Source: Lachnospiraceae bacterium (GTDB lineage: Bacteria > Bacillota > Clostridia > Lachnospirales > Lachnospiraceae). From it: a DNA stretch of 42,202 bases. The DNA is taken from positions 1 to 42,202 of the forward strand of contig JAGAQU010000014.1 of NCBI GenBank assembly GCA_017622575.1, written 5' to 3'. The notes beneath the pieces were generated by a model that saw nothing but the letters and a program-made list of their open reading frames with translations, made no database searches and was not told the origin of the DNA. The translations under genes were made by a program, and so were the position numbers. How positions within the stretch are numbered: the stretch's first letter is position 1; each line of letters begins with the position of its first letter. This document shows positions 16,726 to 23,993 of this stretch, piece by piece.

Positions 16726-17699
16726 TGAATCATGTATTTAAGAGTAAGATGGCTGCAGATATGGAAGGCCTAATCGAACTTAAGGTAGCCACACATCATT
16801 GCGAAAGCACCTATCTGGATAGAGCAAAATCCTTTGATAATTATTGCTTAGAAAACTTTCCTGATGCAGAATTAATCACTCAATCAATAACGCTGGAGTG
16901 GATAAAAGATGCTCTTGATTCACGTACAAGAAATGTTGCATATGTGAGAGTTGCATTTTTGAGAACATTAGCAGAATATCAGAAAGCTATTGGCAAGAAT
17001 CCTTATATTCCTCCAACTGGCATGCTAAACGGGAAAACTATCTTTGTACCTTACATTTTCAGTGACGAAGAGCTGGAGGCCTTCTTTCGTGAAGCTGACT
17101 GTAATAAATGTGGCACTGTATTCGAACAGATGAAATTTTGTACATATTTCAGGCTGACATATACATGTGGATTGCGTCCACAGGAAAGCAGAACCTTAAA
17201 GCGCATAAATGTAGATCTGAATACTGGTGAAATAAGAGTAATTAATTCCAAATGGAACAGAAGCCGAACTATTGTCATGTCAGATGAAATGCTTACACTG
17301 GCAAGAAACTATGCAATGAAGAGAGATTTTAAGTTTCCAGAAAGTGAGTATTTCTTTCCAACCAATAGCGGCGGTCTGCACACCGCCGCTCAAATGGCCT
17401 ACAGGTTTAAAAAGTTCTATGCTGCGTCCCGCCCGGACATACCCCAAGAACTATTGCCTGCAGTTAGAGTTTACGATTTACGGCATAGATTCGCAACAGC
17501 AGTTCTGAATAAATGGTTAGATGAAAAAACAGACATCAATTCTCGTCTTCCATATCTTCAGGCTTACATGGGACATAAGAATATCAGTTCAACTGCATAC
17601 TACATTCATCTTTTACCGGAAAATCTGACGAAATCTGCCGGAGTAGATTGGAGTCATCTAAATGCAATGATTCCGGAGGTAGAGCCATGGGAAGAGTAA
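16725..17699 (+). CDS. RIT tyrosine recombinase B
   Basis: A 324-aa tyrosine recombinase. ATG 16725 (MNHVFKSKMA) shares a base with the stop of the first recombinase, and AAAGGAG (16710-16716) is eight bases upstream. Catalytic positions: R151 in TCGLRPQE, R253 in YDLRHRF, H284 in MGHKN and Y293 in YYIH. The first His of the HxxR box is replaced by Tyr250, an unusual change. Because the three RIT recombinases are thought to act together, this subunit may have an altered or supporting role. Its end overlaps the third gene by 13 bases. Confidence 0.87.
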   Translation: MNHVFKSKMAADMEGLIELKVATHHCESTYLDRAKSFDNYCLENFPDAELITQSITLEWIKDALDSRTRNVAYVRVAFLRTLAEYQKAIGKNPYIPPTGMLNGKTIFVPYIFSDEELEAFFREADCNKCGTVFEQMKFCTYFRLTYTCGLRPQESRTLKRINVDLNTGEIRVINSKWNRSRTIVMSDEMLTLARNYAMKRDFKFPESEYFFPTNSGGLHTAAQMAYRFKKFYAASRPDIPQELLPAVRVYDLRHRFATAVLNKWLDEKTDINSRLPYLQAYMGHKNISSTAYYIHLLPENLTKSAGVDWSHLNAMIPEVEPWEE

Positions 17700-18733
17700 A
17701 GGATGTACAGCTGTTTACCTTGTTTAGAAATTTTTTGACGATATATCTTCCTGTGCAAAGAAACGTAAGTGAGAATACGGTAGTTGATTACAGGATTTCC
17801 CTTAATCAGCTGCTTGAATACATTTCTAATCAAAGGCACATTTCATACATGTCGGTGACATTTGAAATGATCAATAAAGAAACTGTCAACGCATTTCTTG
17901 ATCATCTCACCGAAGAGAAAAAGTTTTCTCCTGCCACAAGAAACAATCGACTTGCAGCTATCAAGTCATTTCTTTCATATGCATCCGGGGTTCATCCTGA
18001 ATATATATCTCTAATGGGTGAGATTTCAACAATAAAAGTCCAAAGGGATGACCCTTTTTCAAAGGTAGAATATATGTCTGAGCTTGCAGTGGAGACTATT
18101 TTAAGAATGCCAGATCCTAAAACCAGAATAGGATTACGAGACCAGTTTTTTATGATTCTGCTTTATGATACAGGCGCAAGAATACAGGAAATCATAAATG
18201 TAAAAATCTGTGAAGTTAAAGTGAGCTCAACATCCAGCATACAGCTTCATGGGAAAGGCAATAAGGTACGTATAGTTCCACTGATGGAAAGTACGGTCCA
18301 GCATCTTAAGAATTACATGAAAGAATTTCATGAAGGGGAAACTTGGGAATCACAGAACTATATTTTTTATTCTGTTCGCCATGGTGTTATGGAAAAGATT
18401 TGTGATGATACTATCAGAGTCAGAATGAATATATATGCTGAAATGGCACGAAAAGAATGCAATGAGGTGCCTGAGAGAGTGCACCCACATTTATGGAGAC
18501 ATTCCAGAGCTATGCATTTGTATCAGCATGGAATGGATCTTACACTTATCTCGCAATGGCTTGGACACAAACAGTTTACTACAACTTTGGTTTATGCTCA
18601 TGCTGATACGGAGACAAAGAGAAAGGCTATCGAAAAAGCAATTAGCAGCACATCCCCAACAGAGAAAATATCTCAAACAACTTACAAAGTTGAGGATGAA
18701 GAAATGCTAAAAAGACTATATGGCTTAAAATAA
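17687..18733 (+). CDS. RIT tyrosine recombinase C
   Basis: A 348-aa tyrosine recombinase. ATG 17687 (MGRVKDVQLFTLF) follows CGGAGG and lies inside the end of the second recombinase. All catalytic residues appear: R165 in TGARIQE, a Lys in the GKGNKVR beta-hairpin, H268 and R271 in HLWRH, H294 in LGHKQ and Y303 in VYAH. The N-terminal SAM-like DNA-binding domain spans about residues 10-110. The C-terminal tail (about 310-348) is charged. It is intact and is the last gene before the right inverted repeat. Confidence 0.88.
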   Translation: MGRVKDVQLFTLFRNFLTIYLPVQRNVSENTVVDYRISLNQLLEYISNQRHISYMSVTFEMINKETVNAFLDHLTEEKKFSPATRNNRLAAIKSFLSYASGVHPEYISLMGEISTIKVQRDDPFSKVEYMSELAVETILRMPDPKTRIGLRDQFFMILLYDTGARIQEIINVKICEVKVSSTSSIQLHGKGNKVRIVPLMESTVQHLKNYMKEFHEGETWESQNYIFYSVRHGVMEKICDDTIRVRMNIYAEMARKECNEVPERVHPHLWRHSRAMHLYQHGMDLTLISQWLGHKQFTTTLVYAHADTETKRKAIEKAISSTSPTEKISQTTYKVEDEEMLKRLYGLK

Positions 18734-18847
18734 AACATGGGCGGACTACTCTTTGGCAGTTCCCTTTTGAGAGCAGTAATGCGAAAAAGTTATACCGAAC
18801 TTTAGTGCCGATAGACGGATTTTTACCTTCGCTACACTAACAAGCAC

Positions 18848-18935
18848 AAAAAAGTTATACCGAATTTCTAGTGAGCAATCATTGATAAATCAAGATTTTC
18901 CGAAGAATTCGGTATAACTATTTTTTCGGTATAAC
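18848..18935 (-). repeat. RIT right inverted repeat, 88 bp
   Basis: Reverse complement of 15256-15343. GTTATACCGAA occurs at 18854-18864 and, inverted, at 18908-18918 and 18925-18935; a further direct copy lies inside at 18789-18799, mirroring the left end. The rest of 18734-18847 holds no gene that I can see. Confidence 0.9.
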
Positions 18936-18999
18936 TAACTTGCGAAGCAACAACGATTGCGGCCTTAATGTGCCGCCTATGAAAAGGAGAAATAAAGAC

Positions 19000-19962
19000 A
19001 TGGATAGAGAGAATATTAGTACAGAAAATGCGATGATTACAGCAGATGATATCACTGACATTACATTGACACGTGCAGGATATTACTGGGAGATGGGCTA
19101 TAATGAATTTGATTTCACTTGCAAAATCAAGGGAGAAGACGATGTTCTTCACATGAGAGAGCAACGGCATGATGATGGCAGTGGCTTTGTGATTCGTTCA
19201 GAAAAGGATGATATCTGGGAGAGAATTACAAGAAAAGAAGCATGTAAACTGGACGATAAGCTTCAGGAAGCAATTCAGTATGGAAATTATCATAAGAGAA
19301 TCGGAGAACTTACAACATTGTATGATTGCAAGGATATGGAATTTGAACTGATGGAAAATAACAATGTGTTTCTCAACAGAGTTCTGGGAAAACTTTGGAC
19401 AGAACTCGAGGTAAAGCAGAGGGAGATTGAACAGGCCGGACTACAGGAACCGGGTGAAACTAAGTCAGATATCGTTTCTGAATTCCAATCAAAGACAGAA
19501 AAATTATTTCATAAAGTGGATGGGCAAAGTGCAGAAGATATTGAGGAACTGGTAGCTGCTTATGTTCAGAATAAGATTGATGAAGAAATATTGGATGCAG
19601 ATATTGTAAATGTGATAGTGTCAGGAAGCAGATGTCGTGGATTGGAAAAAAAGAATTCTGATTTGGATGTTGTGGTGGAATATAAGGGTTCCATAAGAGA
19701 AGATGATTTGTTCAATGTACTTCATGAAGATGCGTTTGAGATTGCCGGCATCAAGATAGATATCAATCCTATAACAGAAGAGAAGTCCGGAAATCTGGAG
19801 GATTATCTACCTGGAGTGGAAGCATACCTTCGAGAAAAAGAAAACGAGAGGGGCAAGCGAAAATCGATTAGAGAGAAAATCAGGGACGAGGAGTTAAAGA
19901 TAAGTGTTAATGGTGTAAGCACCAAAAAAGACAAAAAAGAGAAAAATATGAATGTGAGATGA
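19000..19962 (+). CDS. Nucleotidyltransferase-domain protein of ICE
   Basis: A 320-aa protein; ATG 19000 is chosen for the site AAAAGGAG 11 bases upstream, and the longer frame start (18940) lies at the RIT end. The N-terminal part (about 20-120) has the layout GYYWEMGYNEFDFTCKIKG, an uncharacterised domain common in large ICE proteins. Residues about 180-290 carry a nucleotidyltransferase core: GS at 209-210 and the metal-binding pair D221 and D223 (SDLDVVVEY). The target of the transferase is unknown. The tail is Lys-rich. It has its own terminator. Confidence 0.7.
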   Translation: MDRENISTENAMITADDITDITLTRAGYYWEMGYNEFDFTCKIKGEDDVLHMREQRHDDGSGFVIRSEKDDIWERITRKEACKLDDKLQEAIQYGNYHKRIGELTTLYDCKDMEFELMENNNVFLNRVLGKLWTELEVKQREIEQAGLQEPGETKSDIVSEFQSKTEKLFHKVDGQSAEDIEELVAAYVQNKIDEEILDADIVNVIVSGSRCRGLEKKNSDLDVVVEYKGSIREDDLFNVLHEDAFEIAGIKIDINPITEEKSGNLEDYLPGVEAYLREKENERGKRKSIREKIRDEELKISVNGVSTKKDKKEKNMNVR

Positions 19963-19975
19963 GAAAAAACGGCGA

Positions 19976-20005
19976 AGCTGTAGTTATGGTGACTATGGCT
20001 TTTTT
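19976..20005 (+). terminator. Rho-independent terminator
   Basis: AGCTGTAGT (19976-19984) pairs with ACTATGGCT (19992-20000), nine pairs including two G-T, followed by six T (20000-20005). It ends transcription 14 bases after the nucleotidyltransferase gene. Confidence 0.75.
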
Positions 20006-20114
20006 GGTTTTCTCGAGCCTTTGTAAGTCCAGATAATTGGACAGCATAGGGATTAGTATAGTAGTAGTGAAGGAATGGTTAATGTACGAGATGTGTGTTG
20101 ATATATTCAAAACA

Positions 20115-20146
20115 TGATTGAGAAATTCAATCATTTTTGTTATAAT
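20115..20146 (+). promoter_or_regulatory. Promoter of the defence operon with overlapping operator
   Basis: -35 TTGAGA (20118-20123), a 17-base spacer and -10 TATAAT (20141-20146). A perfect inverted repeat TGATTGA (20115-20121) / TCAATCA (20127-20133), with a five-base spacer, covers the -35 box. The HTH gene starts at 20206, so autorepression is plausible. Confidence 0.75.
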
Positions 20147-20205
20147 TTGCTTATAGAAACTAAGAACTAAGAACTTTGTTTATCAAGGGATTAAGGGAAG
20201 AGGAC

Positions 20206-20433
20206 ATGAAAGTAAATTATAATAAACTATGGAAAATGTTAATCGATTTAAACATGAGTAAAACTCAATTGAGAAAGCGAGCAGGAGTAACAACAAATGC
20301 ACTTGCAAAAATGGGGAAAAACGAAAATGTTTCAACAGAGGTCTTATGCAAAATATGTAATGTGTTAAGCTGCCAAATTGAAGATATTATGGAGTTGGTT
20401 GAAACAGAGAATTGTGAATCTAAAGAGATATAG
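20206..20433 (+). CDS. XRE-family HTH regulator of the R-M / defence operon
   Basis: A 75-aa single-domain Cro/C1-type helix-turn-helix protein (KLWKMLIDLNMSKTQLRKRA, then VTTNALAKMGKNENVSTEVL as recognition region, then a short acidic tail). ATG 20206 is preferred over the upstream in-frame start because GGAAGAGG precedes it. Such small proteins resemble controller (C) proteins that time restriction and modification gene expression. It lies 31 bases upstream of the methyltransferase gene on the same strand, behind a clear promoter with an operator-like dyad. Confidence 0.8.
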   Translation: MKVNYNKLWKMLIDLNMSKTQLRKRAGVTTNALAKMGKNENVSTEVLCKICNVLSCQIEDIMELVETENCESKEI

Positions 20434-20464
20434 AAACAAAGTTTAAGATAAAAGAGGTAAAGAA

Positions 20465-21499
20465 ATGTTTACAACAATTGAATTGTTTGCAGGAGCAGGT
20501 GGATTAGCACTAGGAGTGGAAAGTGCAGGATTTGACACAATTGGATTAGTAGAATTTGATAAAGATGCCGCAGATACTCTTAAGAGAAATAGACCAAAAT
20601 GGAATGTAATCAATGATGACATTGCTAATATTTCGTGTTTGGACTTGGAAAATTATTTTTCGATAAAAAAAGGAGAGCTAAGTCTTCTTTCCGGCGGAGC
20701 ACCATGTCAGGCATTCTCATATGCAGGTAAGAGATTAGGGTTAGAAGATGCTAGAGGTACACTGTTTTACCACTATGCAGTTTTCTTAGAGAAGCTTCAG
20801 CCAAAGATGTTTCTGTTTGAGAATGTGCGAGGATTGTTGACTCATGATCATGGAAAGACTTATTCAACAATGCTTCATATATTTGAAAATGCTGGTTATT
20901 CCATAAATAAACAAGTTTTGAATGCATGGGATTATGGTGCACCTCAAAAGAGAGAGAGACTTATTACGATAGGTATCAGGAATGATTTGGTGAAGAATGC
21001 GACTTTTAGTTTTCCAAAGCCCCATGAGTATAAGCCAGTATTGAGAGATGTTCTTTTGGATTGTCCAGACGGACCGGGAGTACTGTATGGCGAGAAGAAA
21101 CGAAAAATTTTTGAATTGGTGCCACCGGGCGGATATTGGCGTGACATTGATCCGGAAGTTGCAAAAGAATATATGAAGAGTTGTTGGGATATGGAAGGTG
21201 GAAGAACAGGAATTCTTAGAAGAATGAGTTTAGATGAACCGTCACTTACAGTTCTCACATCTCCTTCTCAAAAACAGACAGAAAGATGTCATCCAATGGA
21301 AGCAAGACCATTTACCGTAAGGGAGAATGCGCGTTGTCAAATGTTTCCGGATTCATGGGAATTTTGCGGAAATGTTATGTCTCAATATAAACAAGTTGGA
21401 AATGCTGTTCCGGTTAGCTTGGCACATGATATTGCGATTGAGATAAAGAAGACGTTGGAATTGATTGAAAAAGAAAAACAAATTAAGGAGGCAATCTAA
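20465..21499 (+). CDS. C5-cytosine DNA methyltransferase
   Basis: A 344-aa 5-methylcytosine methyltransferase. Motifs: SAM-binding GAGGLALGVESAGF (about 10-23), catalytic C81 in GAPCQAFS, ENVRG (119-123), QKRERL and QVGNAVPVSLA near the C terminus. The target-recognition part between motifs VIII and IX is short, fitting a single specificity. Paired with the Eco47II-type nuclease downstream, the target may be GGNCC (inference). It is also the methyltransferase position (DruM) of type II Druantia. The end overlaps the endonuclease start by one base (TAATGG). Confidence 0.92.
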   Translation: MFTTIELFAGAGGLALGVESAGFDTIGLVEFDKDAADTLKRNRPKWNVINDDIANISCLDLENYFSIKKGELSLLSGGAPCQAFSYAGKRLGLEDARGTLFYHYAVFLEKLQPKMFLFENVRGLLTHDHGKTYSTMLHIFENAGYSINKQVLNAWDYGAPQKRERLITIGIRNDLVKNATFSFPKPHEYKPVLRDVLLDCPDGPGVLYGEKKRKIFELVPPGGYWRDIDPEVAKEYMKSCWDMEGGRTGILRRMSLDEPSLTVLTSPSQKQTERCHPMEARPFTVRENARCQMFPDSWEFCGNVMSQYKQVGNAVPVSLAHDIAIEIKKTLELIEKEKQIKEAI

Positions 21500-22392
21500 T
21501 GGAGTGGAGTTTAAGATTTATAAGTGAAGACGATTTTGTTAAGCATGTTGCAGCAACAATTGAAAAGTACGGTGAAAAACTTGAATCGTTTGATATAAAG
21601 CGCTTTAATCATAATATTATTGATCCCATCAAAATGATTTTTGATAAAACCGTATATCAAACATCATGGGAAGAAATGGTTGGAAATGAAATATTCAGAC
21701 AAAGAGATAAGGCTAATAATAATGATATTGGATACTTTCATCAACGCATTTTTCAATATATTGAGAATTGTTCAGTGCCTGATAATGGAACAGAGGGTGG
21801 ATGGGATGTAATTTATAAAAATCCCAACGGTATAGTTTTACCAGATGGAGATGTTGTTCACACCATATATGTTGAAATGAAGAATAAGCATAATACGATG
21901 AACTCCGCCTCCGCAGGAAAGACATATATTAAAATGCAAAGTCAGTTATTAGATGATGATGATTGTGCTTGTTTCTTAGTTGAAGCTATTGCAAAAAAAT
22001 CCCAGAACATAAAGTGGGAGACAACAGTTGATGGAAAGAAAGTATCTCATCGAAGAATTAGAAGAGTGAGTTTAGATAACTTTTATTCGCTGGTATCAGG
22101 AGAAGAAGACGCATTCTATCAGATGTGCATGGTTTTACCAAGCGTTATTGACAAAGTTGTGAAGCAAGAAAATCAGGATAGGGTTCCACATGATACAGTT
22201 GTGGAGGAACTTAATCAAGTTGCTAGTAGCTTGAATATGGAATCGGAAGACATTGCGATGGCAATGGCAATTTATATGTTAGGTTTCAGTTCATACAAGG
22301 GTTTTTCTGAGTTATTTGGAAGTGAATATTCAGATGAACCAGATGCACAAATCAAGAGACTATATGAGTATGCAAAAAGATTAAACAAATAA
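21499..22392 (+). CDS. Eco47II-family type II restriction endonuclease
   Basis: A 297-aa protein whose central part carries a PD-(D/E)XK nuclease core: D103 in GGWDVIY, then E126 and K128 in YVEMKNKH. The surrounding order (WEEMVGNEIFRQRDKANNNDIGYFHQ, then SAGKTYIKMQ) agrees with the Eco47II / Sau96I family, which cuts GGNCC. It is translated from ATG sharing a base with the methyltransferase stop, after AAGGAGGCAATCTA. This arrangement is a compact type II R-M pair. The unusual feature is its placement inside an operon that continues into a DUF1998 helicase. Confidence 0.82.
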   Translation: MEWSLRFISEDDFVKHVAATIEKYGEKLESFDIKRFNHNIIDPIKMIFDKTVYQTSWEEMVGNEIFRQRDKANNNDIGYFHQRIFQYIENCSVPDNGTEGGWDVIYKNPNGIVLPDGDVVHTIYVEMKNKHNTMNSASAGKTYIKMQSQLLDDDDCACFLVEAIAKKSQNIKWETTVDGKKVSHRRIRRVSLDNFYSLVSGEEDAFYQMCMVLPSVIDKVVKQENQDRVPHDTVVEELNQVASSLNMESEDIAMAMAIYMLGFSSYKGFSELFGSEYSDEPDAQIKRLYEYAKRLNK

Positions 22393-22421
22393 AGATAAAG
22401 AATCTGGATAAAGGAGGAGCG

Positions 22422-23993
22422 ATGAAAACTGCAATTGATTTTTATGAGCGTGGAAAACTAAAAGAAGCAAATGCGAATGATTATAACAGATCGAGTTATT
22501 ATTCTAGAAATCGCTTTATCTGTCCAGAATGTGGGGAGCCTGTTCATTTAACAGGAAGTAAATATTCGAATTTCTTTAGTCATTATAAAAAGACAGACAT
22601 TTCAGCAGAATGTGAAAGACGAGTTGATGCGATTTCATCCAGTTCATTGTACCAAAGAATGGGATTACCAATATATATGAGATGTGAGGGGAAAGAATAC
22701 TTCCGATTGTATATTGGTTTCCGCAAAATATCTGAGACACTAATGAGAAAGGCAATGGAATCCAATGCGTTTGCTGTTTTGGATGGTAAAGTAAAGTATC
22801 GTATTAGTGATGAACGATTTTCACCAAGAGAGACTTCCTTGATTGGAATAGACTATATTCCGATGTATGGAAGAAATTATTTTATATCTTATCTTCCTGA
22901 GAAAATTGCTCCTCTGTTGTCAGAAAATTGGTCGGATTATGCGGATGGTTTTTCTTCTGATGGAGCGATTTTTACAGTAACAGGACAGGGTGGAAAGAAA
23001 GTTAGGCATGGTGATACTATTTCATGTGGTACGGAGTATTATTGGGTACGAAGACAACCAGTGCTCCCCTCTTTTGTTCCTGGGATTAATATGCAAAAGG
23101 TAGGTATTCTTGGGTTAAAGGATAATAAGTGGAATGTGTATAAAGGATGTTTTGAATCAAGTTTATTAGATTCTCAATATGAAACATTATGTCAGTATTT
23201 GAGGAATAATTTGAAAGTTCACTTATTGGAAAAGAAACCAGAGTTTTTACCGATGTGGCCACCAGTGATAAAGTATGAGGATGGTTATGTTGTGGATGAG
23301 AATATTAAGACTGTGTATGGCTATATCTCCTCAGGAAATGAAGAACCAAAGGTATATGAATTTAAGGAAAACAGAGTACTATATAATGAAATATTTATTA
23401 ATGATAAAGTCGCAAGAGTATATATGGATACTAATGAGACTGTGATTAACATTGACAGAAAATATATTTCAAATGGTGTGGTATTGACCAAAGAGAGAAT
23501 TATTTATGAGTCGTATAAAATTGATATTATAGTGGAAAACGATGGCGAGAAACAAGTAATAGATGGAATTAATGAAATAAAATGTTCTGGTATTCAAATA
23601 TCAGGTAACACTTCATTTGATGTAGTGGTAATTCATGAAAATGGAGAAATAGAAAAAAATACCGGAATAGTTGACATTCAGGTAGATAATTTATCGAAGA
23701 ATGACGTTATTTTAGTTGCACAAAGTCAACGATTAATGGGTATTTTGTATAATGAAGGTATAGACACTGTCACAAATGGTGGAACAGATTTTGAGAACAT
23801 ATGGAAATGCATTGTGATTAATCAAAATAAAGAGTCTATAAATATTCCGTTTGAAATACGAAAGAGATTAATTAATTTGCTTAATCAAAATGAGATGCTA
23901 GACAGAGAGATACAAAGGATTTTGAAGAAGAACATGATTTCAAAGCCAGTAATAACATTATTAGAATCGGAGGGAAACTATGGACGAAATTGA
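22422..23993 (+). CDS. Unknown defence-operon protein with CoiA-like zinc finger
   Basis: A 523-aa protein. Its N-terminal region has a four-ligand zinc site, C34, C37, H54 and C64 (FICPECGEPVHL ... FFSHYKK ... ECERR), resembling the head of CoiA-like proteins. Beyond about residue 90 I find no motif; the middle and C-terminal parts are rich in beta-prone, Ile/Val/Tyr-rich segments with no membrane helix. It follows the endonuclease after 29 bases with a good site (AAAGGAGGAGCG) and overlaps the next gene by 14 bases. It may recognise DNA or protein ends. It could correspond to an accessory subunit of type II Druantia, which I could not test. Confidence 0.65.
   Translation: MKTAIDFYERGKLKEANANDYNRSSYYSRNRFICPECGEPVHLTGSKYSNFFSHYKKTDISAECERRVDAISSSSLYQRMGLPIYMRCEGKEYFRLYIGFRKISETLMRKAMESNAFAVLDGKVKYRISDERFSPRETSLIGIDYIPMYGRNYFISYLPEKIAPLLSENWSDYADGFSSDGAIFTVTGQGGKKVRHGDTISCGTEYYWVRRQPVLPSFVPGINMQKVGILGLKDNKWNVYKGCFESSLLDSQYETLCQYLRNNLKVHLLEKKPEFLPMWPPVIKYEDGYVVDENIKTVYGYISSGNEEPKVYEFKENRVLYNEIFINDKVARVYMDTNETVINIDRKYISNGVVLTKERIIYESYKIDIIVENDGEKQVIDGINEIKCSGIQISGNTSFDVVVIHENGEIEKNTGIVDIQVDNLSKNDVILVAQSQRLMGILYNEGIDTVTNGGTDFENIWKCIVINQNKESINIPFEIRKRLINLLNQNEMLDREIQRILKKNMISKPVITLLESEGNYGRN

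Larger units (their letters stand above)
15256..18935. mobile_element. RIT (recombinase-in-trio) element
   Basis: A 3680-bp unit with three consecutive, overlapping tyrosine recombinase genes bounded by 88-bp perfect inverted repeats. This is the layout of recombinase-in-trio elements (RitA, RitB, RitC order). It separates the relaxase gene from the nucleotidyltransferase gene and probably inserted into the ICE. I see no obvious target duplication: the left flank reads AAAATTG and the right TAACTTG. It carries no passenger gene beyond the three recombinases. Confidence 0.85.
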
